A stretch of DNA of 64,000 nucleotides, from NCBI GenBank assembly GCA_963514095.1, contig OY741266.1:17521455-17585454 (forward strand). Reading direction: 5' to 3'. Shown here piece after piece: positions 35,638 through 48,386 of the stretch. The position numbers and the translations under genes are program-made. The notes below the pieces were generated by a model. It did no database searches. It was not told where the DNA came from and worked only from the letters and a program-made list of their open reading frames with translations. This stretch comes from Eutrigla gurnardus (lineage: Eukaryota > Chordata > Actinopteri > Perciformes > Triglidae). Each line of letters opens with the position of its first letter. Position 1 is the first letter of the stretch.

Positions 35638-38200
35638 AGACGGAGCATGTTTCATTTCACTGTGCAGATGTCTTTCATAACACATACAGTAGGGAGTCTA
35701 AACTAATTAGATCATATTGGTTTGTCTAAATATACGCGCTGTACATGGACACGCAGACCTCAGCCTCTCAGGGACTGTTTGACAGACCTGTCAGAACTTA
35801 TGACTAACGAGTTGAGCACAGCGTTTGATAAATGTGAGTTTCATGTGACTATGTTCATGTGAGTGGAAGCTCTGTCTTTGAAACGGTGCTTCGTCGTCAC
35901 TCGTCAACAAATAAAAAGCTGCATGATCTCTGTTCAGATGTATTGTTCTTTATTACTCTTAACTGCTTGAGTCACAGAGGCAAGACGATAGGAAAAACTT
36001 TATTTAAATGCTTGTTTTCCAAATGGAGTTCAGATAGATGGGAGGTAGGCTATGCTAACATTGTAGCTACTCCATCACCACTTAAAATAACGTCATCTAG
36101 ACATAAATACGGCAGAGACCTTGTAGATTATACCATAGACGGTCTATGGTTTATGTTTTGTTTAGTCTCTGTACAAATGTACGGTTCTATCGTGCTCTGG
36201 ATGACCACTGACTGCTACAATATTTTTTATATCCATGTCTGATACCGTGTCAGAGATAGTGGGGAAAATAGTAATCCAACCAAGCAGTTATTTAGAGAGA
36301 CAGCATACATATGTAAATGAAGGCAAAGTAAATTCTTATACTTAAAGTATACGCTGAATACTGACTATAATTAACATAGTATCTGATATTTCTGTCCTCA
36401 AGGATGACGTTATGTTGCCCCAAAGAGTTCGTCTGCAGTATGAGGCATCTGTCCTCCACCCTAACTCTGTAAGTTCTCACCCAAGTATTTGCTTACTCAC
36501 TTCCTTTCCTCTCTGTCCCACTCTGCCTCCACGCCTCCTACACTCCTGTTCTCCTCACTTCTCGTTATGACCTTCTCTCTCACCAACCCCTCCCCAAAAA
36601 ACATTCATGTTGGTGTGAGTGAGCCTGTGTGTGTGTGTGCGCGCTTCCATGCAGTTGGCATGCAGAACAGTGTTGAGTATCCGGTGTTGATGCTTTCTGT
36701 GGCCTGCCAGGTCAGAGGTCAAAGGCCGTGTGTGTGAGGGGAAGTGAGGGAGACAGCATGGAGACAGCAGGCTTGCTGCCCTGCACAAACAGCCCGCCTC
36801 TTTCTGTTATGGCAGTAATATTTTATTGTTGGATAAAAATATACTCTTCTACTTTGTTAGTCAGTTCTGTTTGAGCTCTCCCTTCTTTATGGAAGCCTCT
36901 CTTTCCTTCTCATTGATCCCTCTCTCCTCTGACATTTGGCCAGTATGTATCAGAAAAGGGTACACCTGATATGATTCAGATCGTCTGAAATATGAATTGT
37001 TTGTAGGAAAACTGTCCAAAACCTAAAAATATTTACATTACTATCATATATGAAAATAAAACTAGTAACTTACTAGATACCTTTGGCAGTGCGTTTCCAG
37101 AATTGCTGCAAATGTTTTCCTGAAAGGAAAATATTTTTCATGCTCATGTGGCGTATGTGTTTTTTCATAACAGCTGATTGGCTGTAATGTTCGGAGGGTT
37201 CCAGAGGGATCTACTGAGCGTTACACTCGCTGGATCAACACAATCACTCAGGATCAGCTCATCACACAGGTAAATACCCTCAGCTTGGTACAGCAATGTG
37301 TGTGTATGTTAAAGGTCGTGTGCCAGGCACCCAGCAGGTTAGATGGAAACAGGATGCATACCTGCTGTCCGCAGTTTCCACGGAAATGTGGCAGAAGACT
37401 GGACGGAGGACACAGACTCACTCCTGACCTCTCTGTCCATCCCCGTCCCCCCAGAGGAAATGGGTCACACTGCCAGCTGTCTGCTGGGGTTAGTGCATAG
37501 GGGAAACTGTTAGCAGTGGAAAACCGTGGCAGAAAAAGTACTGCAAGCTTAATTCTGTTTCAGCTGGACATTTTGATATATAAGAGTTGTATAAAAGGTT
37601 TGTGTAAAGAATCCATCCCCAAAAATGAAATGCTCGCCATCAGCTTCTGCACTCCACCATGTAGGATTTCATGAGAAATGATTTGATGGCCCAAAACACA
37701 GAAGTAATTATTTCCGAGCAGGAGGAGCTGGAGTTTCCTGCTGTGGCAGATGGTGAAATTAATAAATATGGAAAGTTGTGAATGGTCAGGATCCAAGTGT
37801 CATCTGCCAAGTGTTGTCAAATATTTATGACAGTATTATCGCCTGATCGGACACGGGCACAGTGCCGGCTTGCTAACGCGATACTATAATAACGTGCCGT
37901 AATTGTGCTGCAGTATCACAGTGCATTTGGCAGTATTGGTCATAAAAGGCTGGATATAAACTAGCAGAGAGTGGTGACTGAGAGGTGTTATAGAGTGAAA
38001 ATCTTTACATACCACTTTTACAGCCAGATCTTCCCCTTTCACCTTATAACATCATCCCATTAATCACTAAATGATGAGTGATATGAATGTGACACCACTG
38101 GCAGCATTTCTATTTATGTAGAGTAGGAAGACTACTGTTGCTGTCTGAACAAAACATTCGGTCACCAAGGATACAGGACAACCTGGACTCACTCTCACTC

Positions 38201-38242
<42 letters not shown>

Positions 38243-38565
38243 AGGCGCGCGCTGTCTGCTTAACTCTTTAGCAGGCATTCCTGGATATGTATGTGATATT
38301 AAGTTTCATGGAGCATGAGAGTGAGATCATACATTGATTCTGCAGGCTTAAAGGCAGCTCGTTTCTCTTCCCGTTTTTCTTTCTTCACTATATCTGCCTT
38401 TTGCTTCCAGTTTGCAGGCAGAGAAACAGAGTCTAACCAAGTTAAACCAGAGATTTACTCGGTGTGGGGCTCGTTTAACTCGATCCAGAGGTCGACCCTG
38501 AGTGTTCATCTGCAGGGCATTAGATATGGTGATCCTAAACCTTCCCTTCCCCTTCTAACATCCAC

Positions 38566-38645
<80 letters not shown>

Positions 38646-38749
38646 CCCCTGGTTTCCCAGAACTCATTCTTATTCATGCTTTTGGCCACAACTTACATCT
38701 GCAAAATGTTGCAATATTACAACAGAATGGAGAGGAGATGAACGTAGGT

Positions 38750-38786
<37 letters not shown>

Positions 38787-38931
38787 TACACACAGACACA
38801 CACTAGATTCTGTCCAGCTGTTCGATTGGCTGAATCCAGATGTTTTTCCCCAATTTTCTTCATCTGTGATGCATTTTAGTTTTGCAGCATTCAACTTCAA
38901 CCAAGAACAGTCACGCACACGTGCACATCTA

Positions 38932-38965
<34 letters not shown>

Positions 38966-41269
38966 TGTGAAACACAGTGACATAGTTGAAGGAGGAAACA
39001 GCTCAACCTGGAATGACCCTAAGATTTAAAAGCAACAATAGTACCGAACAACACACACACACCCACACACCAGTGAGAGGAGGAACAGGAAGGGGCGGCG
39101 GTCTGGGGAGATGGGTGGGCAGCAGTGGAACGAATAAGCGGGGCCCTAAAAGAGAAAGAAATGTAGGTGCCATAATGTGATCCTGGTGTATTAAAGAGGT
39201 TGTGGTTAGAGAGAGAAGGAGAGGCCAAAACAAAGTCATTAGTCAAAGATCATGGGCGAGAGGATGGAAGTGTGTATCCTTCCCCTGCACACTTCAGGAA
39301 GCACACACTTCTGCAAGAGAGCACATGCGGCTGCACTCTAACCTATTTTGTTTGCAGGATTAGAAGTTCTCCAGAGTCCTTCTCCACTTGACTGCTCGTT
39401 CCGAAGAGCCAAATGGGAAATATCCCCGAGCCATCCGGCCGTGTTTCGGATGATATGAATGTTATGTTCTCTAACCACAACAAGAAGTTCCTTTATTTAT
39501 GAAGCGGAGCTGAAACAGAAGGCTGGTTCCTGTGTAATCAGTTTGGCTGCTCACTGTGTGTCCACGACATACTTGTGACATCACTGATATTATGTGGTTT
39601 CTGTGTCCACATGTTCTGTGTTACAGTCTGGACGTTTGTTGCATCTTAGGTTTACATGTCTCACGGGCCCACAGTCGTCATGCCGACATGGTTCTGCTCA
39701 AGGACCTGGTACCTAAAGGTTGGACCGTTTGATGAAGGAGGCAAGGTGAGAGCAAGGGAGGCAAGATTCCAAAACACCTTTCACTCTTTGTTTGTCTACC
39801 CACAATGCAATTTAATAATTGGGCTACCAACAAAACCATCATAAAACCATCATAAAATACTCAATCAAAGAAAGTTCAACCCAAACTCATCTGAGCTCCG
39901 TTAGCACGTGAATATAAAGGTTTGACAACAATTAACAGTCGTCTCTGACTATAATCTCACATTCTGCTTCCTCCTCTTCAGGGAGTCCCGGAGGACTTGC
40001 TCTTCTTCTACCAGAGTCTCCGTGAGGGAGGGAGCGTAGCCAGGGTCGATCAGTGCCTGCTGGTGTACCGTTACCATGAGAAGGCTGCCACACACTCTGT
40101 AACAGAGTCAGTCTGACTTCAAGCCTCAGCTACAGTCACACACACACACACACACACACACGTTTGGACAAAGTGCTGCTCCTACAAGTATTCCCAGCTG
40201 CCCGCTGGCATCAGATTTTCTCAGGGTTCGATTCGTTTTCGTAATCTGAAGATTTTTCAGAATATAGTCTTGGAATCCCAGACACTTTCCCAGCGTATGA
40301 ATCAGGAATGTCAACCTCGTAACTTCTCTCTGTGGAATGTTTCGTATCTCTCAGACCCTGTCGGGAGGAATTGTGAACCGTGGGTGTGTGTGTGTGTGTG
40401 TTTAGTGTTTTAAGATTCTGACACTCCTGCTGTTTTCTGTGCTTCAGCAAGGTCATGTAGTGTCTGCAGGTGCGTGCGAGTGCCTCAAATTGTAAAACAC
40501 ACCAAAGGAGAACTTCTTTCCTGCCTCCCCTCCTCCCACATCTCCCCCGCTTTCATCCCCTCTTTCCTTCCTCCCTTCCTTCCTCCCCTGTGTCTGTCCG
40601 CCCCTCGTTTATCTACCCGCGTTGACGCACTCCTTCACCAATCGCCCTCTTCTCTGTCTTCATCTGTCATCTGTCTTATTCTCGGACGCCTATTTCAAGC
40701 TCGCCTTGCCTACTTTCCACTGTCCCCCCCCCTTCTTGTCACCCCTTCCCACCCACAGCCCACCTACTTCCTCTCTTTAGTTAAATAAAACCATCATCTT
40801 CTTTCTGTCTCTCTCACACATCATGTAACCGTAGAGGCTGTGTCGGCGAGGTGAGAAGTGTGCTTTCAAAAAGTCACGATGGGGGGGCCAAGTAGTAACT
40901 GAGAAGAGGGGCTTCTCAAAACAGAACGCCTCTGTTTGCAAATGTGAAGCGTGTGTGCCAGAGTGCAGGAAAGTGTGTTTGCCTTTTGATCTGCAGGGTT
41001 TTAGGAGGGTGAAGGCTTCAGTATGTGTATACAGATACAGTTTATAGTAAATCCCTGCCAGGTCTTAGAATCAAAGCCCGTAGAGAATGTAAAGGAAAGT
41101 AATGTTGAGACCACCCGCGCGTTGTGATGGCGGTGGGTTTGTTTGTCATATGAAGCCCACTGTTAGACCCAGTAAGGCGCTCACACACACAAGAGCGCCT
41201 CCTTCGAATTTGTCCATACAATTACTCAACAACGTGCATGTTTGAGAGAGACAGGAAGAGGATAAAAGC

Positions 41270-41320
<51 letters not shown>

Positions 41321-42747
41321 CACACAGCTGTGCATATCAGTCAAAAGGCAGGCAACAGGCAACAAGCTCAGTTAAAACAGCCAAAATGTTTTCCATTCAC
41401 TTGAAAAATCAGACTGTTTATCAAAATTCAGCCCTTGTTTTTTTAATCAAGGGCAGTGAATGCTTTTGGAAAATCATTTTAAAGAGGAGATTACAGTCTG
41501 ATACTAAAACTATGATTCCAATTTATTATTATTATTTGGGTCTCATATTTACCTTCCATTTATTTTAGCTGGGATACTTTTGTTCTTCAAAAAGCAATCA
41601 CTGCAGTCTGACAAGCAAAATACACGAGCAGTCAGGCTGTAAAGAAGCCAATCATTTAGCAAAATGATCCTAACCACTTCTTTTGGAGGACAAACTGGAA
41701 CCAAATGCACCTGAAATGTTGATAAGAATCATTAATTGCACAGAAAAACACTCTGAGTATACTAGTTGTACACACAAAGTACAACTGTAACAATTGTTAC
41801 TGGGAAAAATTACGGCTAGAACTTTGAATATGAGACCCAAATTATAATAGACTGCAAATATGCTTTAAATTAATAGTTCATACACATTTTGGAAAAGTAA
41901 CTTATTTGCTTATTTTTGTGCCAAGAATTAGATTAGAAGATGGATAGCACTAGTATTGTCTTCAAGGTTGCCTGGTAACAAGAGGTTACCAGGCAACCAA
42001 CAGAGACCCCTGGAAGTAGAAATGAATACATTCTTAAAAATAAGAAACGGTCCCAACACACACCTCTGACACGTCTTACAGACAGCAGCATGCTTTTAAA
42101 ACGTGTGCATTACCTTCTAAAGCTTCCTCTGACCTTTGACACATCTCTGTTACCAGGGAAACCATTTGGAATCTGCGAGTGGACTTCCTGCAGGAGAGAG
42201 TCCTCAGCCAATGGGAGAGCTTCACCATATGGAATGCGGGGAAACAGGGCCGGAAGCTGTACCGAAGCTTGAGCCCGACCAATCAGAAGAAGGTGCGCTA
42301 CCTGCAGCTATGCAGTGGGATGTGAGACACATAGAGCTGGCAGGAAAAGACTGTGATGTGCAGCTTTCACCGCCGTTTTTGATTCCTCCATCAGGTGAAG
42401 GCGTTCTGTGACGTTGACGAGAACAAGATCCAGAAGGGCTTTTACACGTACGAGGAATCCAAGGTGAGATCAGCCAAGAAGTACAACAGGTTCATTGCCA
42501 TTCAGTGTGAGAAAGCTAAGACCAACGACGACTCTTTTCTCTTGACGTCCCTCCAGCAACGACCGAAGCCAAAAATCCCAGTCCAGCACTACAAGGACGC
42601 CTCTGGCCCCTTCATTATCTGTGTTAAACTGGTGAGCTGAAAACGTGTTTGTGTATTGTATGTTTGCTGTGTCTGACCGCCTGTCCCTCAGGTCTGTAAT
42701 CCAAGTTAACAACATAATGATGGAGGGCGTGTGCCCAGCACAGGACA

Positions 42748-42798
<51 letters not shown>

Positions 42799-43604
42799 CA
42801 TACAAAGCGGGCAGTCAGGAAATGAGTGGAGACAGCAGCCAGATCTTTGATGACGTGACGATTATGCAAACATCTGATGTTCAGTTGTTTCATTCTTCAG
42901 TTTTGTACATTTTTGTATTGCCAGTATTCACAGCTATTGCTTTGCCTTCTCCTTTTTTATACATTTTTTATTGATGTACAATAACACACACACACACACT
43001 CTGCTGTTTTGGATGCCAAATCACTAACTGCCTATTCATCACCTAGCCAGATTCAAGTCAAATCTAGAGTAACCCACCCTAGGGAGGCTACTAATTGCTC
43101 AATTATGGGAATTGGGGGACGTAATCATGGTCCGAGGACAAGCAGATCTGGACTCAATCATTCTCACTCTCCCGTTCTGTGTGACACGCACACACACCTG
43201 GACTGCATCACACACGTTTTTCATACTGCAGATGTAACAATAATCAACAAATCATCAACTAATACAAATCATTTGAAGGTTGTACCTCGTCCATGGTTAA
43301 AGCGAGTGTATTGTTGACGAGTGTGAACCTCGTAAGCCTGTATACAAACTTTGACTTTGGTTCAGTGCAGTTAAGACACTGAAGACAGCCAGGACTCATT
43401 AAAGAAGACAACGCAAGTGGGGGAGTTTAAGAGCAAAACATCATTCTTCTTATAATGCTTTCTTTGTGTGTGTCTTTGTTTATTCCACTCTGCTTTTCAT
43501 TTCTGTTGTTTCTCTGTCTGTAGGACATGACAGGAGGCATTCTGGAGGAAAACCTCAACTCTTTGAAGTTAAAGGAAGGAACAGATTACTACCATTTCAA
43601 CTGA
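33801..43604 (+). CDS. b3gntl1: B3GNTL1 glycosyltransferase-like protein (374 aa, 12 exons)
   Basis: Family 2 (GT-A fold) glycosyltransferase-like protein, annotated in vertebrates as UDP-GlcNAc:betaGal beta-1,3-N-acetylglucosaminyltransferase-like 1; its actual acceptor is not well established. Exons: 33801-33899, 34213-34329, 34468-34567, 35488-35552, 36403-36468, 37174-37269, 39650-39745, 39982-40106, 42157-42292, 42395-42463, 42557-42631, 43524-43604, all in frame. The GT2 domain starts near residue 34 with SIVMPMYNASCWLDECLEGI; the DxD-type metal site is D126-A-D128-D129 followed by VMLPQRVRLQ. Strongly conserved blocks are GCNVRRVPEGSTERYTRW, GPTVVMPTWFCSR, GVPEDLLFFY, FTIWNAGKQGR and FCDVDENKI. 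There is no signal peptide or membrane anchor, as in human (361 aa). The first exon encodes a low-complexity QEEEEEERA stretch that differs from human. metrnl lies downstream, as in human 17q25.3. Confidence 0.95.
34401..34460 (+). repeat. b3gntl1: (TG)n tract forming the 3' end of b3gntl1 intron 2
   Basis: About 30 TG units end directly in TCTTTAG, the exon 3 acceptor. The tract takes the place of most of the polypyrimidine tract. Confidence 0.97.
35556..35636 (+). repeat. b3gntl1: (TG)n tract beginning at the b3gntl1 exon 4 donor
   Basis: GCG|GTAAGTGTGTG runs straight into about 37 TG units, so intron 4 begins with the repeat itself. Confidence 0.97.
38203..38961. repeat. Cluster of simple repeats in b3gntl1 intron 6
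   Basis: (AC)n at 38203-38240, (CT)n of about 35 units at 38571-38641, (AC)n at 38753-38803 and (AC)n at 38935-38961. This 2.4-kb intron holds nothing else I can support. Confidence 0.95.
41272..41316. repeat. (TG)n microsatellite in b3gntl1 intron 8
   Basis: About 22 TG units. The same intron also has a (CA)n at 40138-40161 and C/T-rich DNA at 40515-40800. Confidence 0.96.
41966..41998. promoter_or_regulatory. Hairpin made of two perfect RFX X-boxes
   Basis: GTTGCCTGGTAAC (41967-41979) and GTTACCAGGCAAC (41985-41997) each fit GTNRCC-N1-RGYAAC without mismatch and are reverse complements of each other. They form 14-bp arms around a 5-base spacer in b3gntl1 intron 8, about 160 bp before exon 9. 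RFX factors bind such sites as dimers, notably at ciliary-gene enhancers. Confidence 0.6.
42749..42796. repeat. (CA)n microsatellite in b3gntl1 intron 11
   Basis: About 24 CA units, 118 bp after the exon 11 donor. Confidence 0.96.
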
Positions 43605-44620
43605 CTGCTGAGTAATGGAGGCAACTAGAGGAGCCCTGCAGCCTTTTTACAGGCTAAGAGAAACACACAGACTATGGGAGCAGCAGGTGATGAGAAAAGA
43701 GTGAACTGAACACTGGGACAAAGTCAGTGACAATACCAAGACAAAGGAAAGAGAAGTTCAGAATGTATTTTAAGTGTTAAAAGTTTCTGCACGAGGAACG
43801 GCAGCATAACTTTATTGTTTATTTCAGAAGCTAAATGTTTAGTTTACGTTTCCTCTGTCAAGTTTATAACTAACATTTTGTCTTGTTTTGCTGCTTAAAT
43901 GTCCCATGATTACTATGCATGTGGAAACTTTTACTGTTACTCAAAGCAGCCTCTCATCACTGAAGTAATGTTTCTGTTCATTTTTACACTTCTGTATTTT
44001 TTTTGTACGAATCAAACAAACTATAGCTGATTTTGTGACCTGGCGATTGAGGCTAGTCTTCCCCATGTTATCAGTCTTTGTGTGAACATAAGCGAATCAT
44101 GTCCTGGCTGCACCTCTGACTGAGTGGTATGGATCATCTGGATCATACGCGAATATGCGTAGTTCCACAACTTTCTAATTATTCCTGCTATGAGTTTGAA
44201 TATGGGCGTTTAACCTGACCTGGAGTTGAAAGAGATGGTGAGAAAGACAAAGAACAGGACGTGACCCCGTATGTTTTACAGGGCATTTAGGACATGTTGA
44301 CCCTTGGAGGAATAATGCGTTTTCTGGACTAAAGTCGGCATTTGTCAACTTTTAAGCTTGAACTTGTGTTGAAGTCATCAGCACGTCATCACAGAAGGTT
44401 CAACTTATGAAGGGTGGGTTGTTTTATAACCAGAATCACACGGGTTTCTCAACAGCTTTCTCTGATGCAACCATGCAAAATGGGATGCAGGAACACAGCT
44501 GCCACAAATGTACAAACATGGATCCTGCACGTGTTTGTTTTTCTTTCCCTGGGTCTCTTATGAAATCTAAAGAACAATAACCTCTTTAAGAGGGTGCAGT
44601 TCTGATACATAAACACATAC

Positions 44621-44626
44621 AATAAA
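44621..44626 (+). terminator. b3gntl1: b3gntl1 AATAAA signal
   Basis: AATAAA followed by a T/G-rich stretch, about 1.0 kb after the b3gntl1 stop codon. It is the best polyadenylation signal downstream of the gene. Confidence 0.6.
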
Positions 44627-45594
44627 GTTTATTTTACCTCACAGAGTGCGGAGGTTTTCTGTCCAAAGGTAAACAGACCTTTCCCCACAAAATCTCCCGT
44701 GGTGTTTCCTGGGTCGGTAGCGTGGTCCGCCTTACTGTAAATCTGCCCGCAGCAGTGGCGGTAAAAAGAAGTGGAGGGGGTCTTCAACGATTTAACATTT
44801 TACTTTCACTACCTTTTGTTTGTTATCATAAACTTAACGTTCATTTGCACGGTCATGTGAAGGCTCAGAATCACTGTGTCATTAGAAAGTAGGCTTGAAT
44901 TCATGGACATAGAACCCCCTTCCCTTGTTTTGTCTTTACTATCTTAAACCCAAAGATATTCAATTCAATTTACTGTCTCATACGACAAAGACAAGCAGCA
45001 CATTTAACTTGCAACCACAGTGTAATCGGAATTTGAAAATTACTCAAAAAAATACAATTCTGGTTGACAAATCTTCTGTTTATCTTCAATTAATGGATGG
45101 GCTAAACTGTTGTCTGTAACTTTTGTATTTTTTATATAATATATAAAATTATGCTAGGTTGGTTGGTTGGTCTACCACTTTGGTCCCATGGCAGAATTAA
45201 AATTACTTTGGTGATCTCCTGATTTTTTCTCTAGTGCTAGCATCAGGTATAACATTTTAATATGTCAAGTACAATTTATTTTATGACTCCAATAGAATGA
45301 TGCAGGAATGAGTCCTAAAACCTGGACATTTGTTAGCATTTTTGCACATCCAGCTCCCTACTATCGAAATCAGTGTTGTTTTGTCATGGGTGTCTTTTTT
45401 TTTGGTTGGATGAGGTCTTGGGTCAACACAAGCTCAAGGGATTTTTGGCTCATTTATAATTCAACAGTAGCCTTTTAACTTCTGGCGATTGCATTCACGC
45501 TTCAAAATTCCTAAAAATGGTGTTCATCTGTATACAAATACAAATACCGTTACGTATTTTCTGCAATAATCCAAAATCCTATTGGCTTTTTGTC

Positions 45595-45770
45595 CAGTGT
45601 GCTAACTTCCAAGCTAAATGCTAAGTGCTAATTAGCAAACGTTAGCATGCAAACACGAAAAAAAGATGATGAACGAGATAAACATTATACCTCAACGTGT
45701 TAACATTGCGAGCGCGTTAGCCTGCTGACATTAGCATTGAGCTCAAGAACTGCTGTCTTTTCATTGTGAA
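45595..45770. repeat. GTTAGCATG-type dispersed fish repeat
   Basis: AAGTGCTAATTAGCAAACG, TTAGCATGCAAACACG, AACATTATACCTCAACGTG and GCTGACATTAGCATTGAGC occur in the order of a very common percomorph repeat built on TGCTAAC/GTTAGC words. Its class is unknown to me. The copy at 23835-23925 belongs to the same family. Confidence 0.6.
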
Positions 45771-46839
45771 GTCATTAATAACCTCTGCTCAGTGTGCTTG
45801 TTGCTAAGTATTTGAGTGAAACAGTTGCACGCTGTCATTCATTTTTAAAGTGGGAGCAGTCGTGGAGTTATAAGGTGCCTTGGATAAATGTCCACCGAAT
45901 GGGCGCCATATATTTTATGATATAACAAACCAAAGTGATTTGTTTAAGTAAGGCCGCGCTGTGTCTAAATACGTCCTGTCTCCTTTACCCACTCTGCCCT
46001 CGTGACAAAGCACTTGGTGGATGATCAGAGCGAGCTCTAATGGAGAATCTGCTAAAGAGACTCGGAAAGAGGGTAAACAGAGCTTTACTCGGTGTTTACA
46101 CTCCACGTCTCGGCACACATCAGACCTGATAACACGCACTCAGTGAATGACCCTGACCCTGGAGCCTGCTTGCCCTCGCTGGTCAAATAAACCTGCATGT
46201 GTGTGTGTAGACATAATGCACACACACACACACACACACACACACAGCTGCGTGTTCTCTAGCAGTGCAGCTGATAAGAGGAAGAGATTAGAGTCGGGTG
46301 TGTTTGGGTGAGGAGAGCTAACAGAGGTCAGACACTGAAGGCTTTTTATTCACCTGGAGCTGCTCTTGCTTTATAGCAGTAGGATGTGTGTGATGCCTTC
46401 CACTGTGATACTGAAAGTGCATTAACTTCATCTGTTGTCTTACTTCTTGGTATCAGTTTTACCATTTAAACTGATTCTGCCATATTTTCGGTTAAAATGG
46501 CATACACTGTGAATATAACACATAAGCAATCATATATCGACAGCGTTTGCAGGACCATTAATGCTGTATCAGGTGAAACGTAGTGAGATTGAGCCAGTTT
46601 GCTAAACTTAACTTGTTTTTCTGTATCTAATTCAAATATATCCATTTTGATGAAGCAACTATTGGTAATTCAGATTGTGTTCACATAGCTAAATAGAACA
46701 GAAGTTAGATTAGTCTCAGATTTCCCGGGATCTGTTGCCTGAAATGGAATATAATATTCATAACTATTTTAGTTAGTGTACAGTCAACTGAAACTAAGAA
46801 TGGTTTCATTAACTTCATATCTACATAGTAAGCAGTTCC

Positions 46840-47070
46840 TGTTCCACAGTGTCCGCCGTGTTGCTCTGCCATGTTCAGCAAACGGACAAATTGGCTCTTG
46901 AGAGGACCTTCCACATTTTCATGTTACCTGCAGGGGCCTTCAGCTAACATGAGCCGCTGGGTGCAAAACGGGGACGTCAGCTACTGTCTGAATTTCGTTG
47001 CTCCTGAATGGCGGAGGCCCTGTGACCGTGGCCTACCCCTGGTTTGCACTAGGTGACTAATGTCACCACA
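46840..47070 (+). repeat. Dispersed percomorph repeat, diverged copy
   Basis: The order TTCCACAGTGTCCGCCGTGTT, GCTCTGCCATGTT, CGGACAAATTGGCTCTTGAGA, GGACCTTCCACATTTTCATG, TTACCTGCAGGGGCC matches a high-copy percomorph repeat (its family text: caacagtgtctgcc, ctgccatgttt, cggacaaac, tggctctagagagggcc, gtttttatgttacctgaagg). The 3' part here is diverged. Confidence 0.55.
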
Positions 47071-48317
47071 GTTTCCCCCGACATAAAGTGGATTTTCTGT
47101 GTTATTTTAGGTCTTATTCCTATTCTAGGTACTTAAGCTTCCGGGTTTAAATGATTTAAATGAACGCTGTCAACCATTTTCTCAGTTTCTCTGCTACGTC
47201 CTGCTCTCTACTTTGTAGGACAGTATGAAGTTGTCATCTGATTTTTTCCCAACAACTACAGACAAGCTGCCCTTGAGCAAGGCACTCTAAAAATCCAAGA
47301 GCTACTCATTTGGCCCCCCCATGGGTAAATAAAGGTTTTCAAAAAGAGAGAGGAGTGTCCTGTACGCGAGTAATGAGTTAATAAAAGTCATGAAGATTGT
47401 AATCAGAGCTAGAGGAATGTGTGTGGGGCTGCGTGAGGAAGCGGCGTGGACAGACGGAGCGTTCCTCCTGTCAGGCCGCTTGAGAGGAGCCAGGTGACAG
47501 CGGGGAGGGGGGGGGCAGGTCAGTGCCTCTGCTGCTCTGTAAATATCTCACATGGCGAAGGAGCACACGAGGTCAAACAGCACATCAGCAGCTCAGACTT
47601 CCTCTGCTGTGGTGACAGGATTAGACTCGGGTCAGACTCCCTCCGCAGCCGCCGGGTCTCTGGGCTTCGGTCGTGGTCAGGGTGAAATCCCATGTTTTGT
47701 CAAATCCACTGAAATGTGTCGGTGGTGTAGGGATGCAGATGTGTTGTGCTTTATGCAGAGACAGTACACCTGACCTAGGAAAAGCAACATTAAGTCCAAA
47801 TGTTTTTATTTATTTGAGGGAAAATCAAGAACTGGATTTCATTTTAATAGCATTATGTGCCCTGAAAGTTAAACATTATCATTTTGCGTACCTTTTTGAA
47901 GTCACCTTTTATGTGGTTTACATTTAGTAAAAGATTAACAGATGACAAATAACATCACGTGCTATTACATTATAGATCTGTTGTGAGCCATTGTTGTGAC
48001 ACGTTGCTTTTGCTGGTGTTTGTTCTTTTGTTTGTGAAGCAGTTATACATGTTGGTAATCCATTCTTAACGTTTTAATAAGTTGTTTATTTTGGTCTGCA
48101 CTCTCTGCAGCGCTTATGTGGTGCTGTTGTGGATTGAGGTTCAGCTTAATTGCCATTGTTCAACATTGTACAATTAAATGCATTTAAGGGATTGTTCTCC
48201 TCAACCTGGTAACCCAAACCTTGTGCTTATGATGGCTTACACTGAAGATTAGCCAATTAGTAAAGTGGATAAACCCATTAGTTACAGTGGAAGTATAATG
48301 ACTTTGTTACATGTTTA

Positions 48318-48386
48318 TATTATTATATTATATTATATTATATTATATTATATTATATTATATTATATTATATTATATTATATTAT
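48318..48386. repeat. (ATATT)n pentanucleotide array, about 13 units
   Basis: Uninterrupted ATATT/TATTA pentamer array in the b3gntl1-metrnl spacer. Confidence 0.96.

Noticed and set aside
45855..45905. Possible second L2/SINE tail (GCCTTGGATAAATGTCCACC)
   Set aside because: Only about 15 bases resemble the family tail; too short and diverged to claim.
47318..47345. GGGTAAATAAAGGTTTT as a LINE 3' end or gene polyadenylation signal
   Set aside because: No upstream LINE or gene sequence could be recognised.
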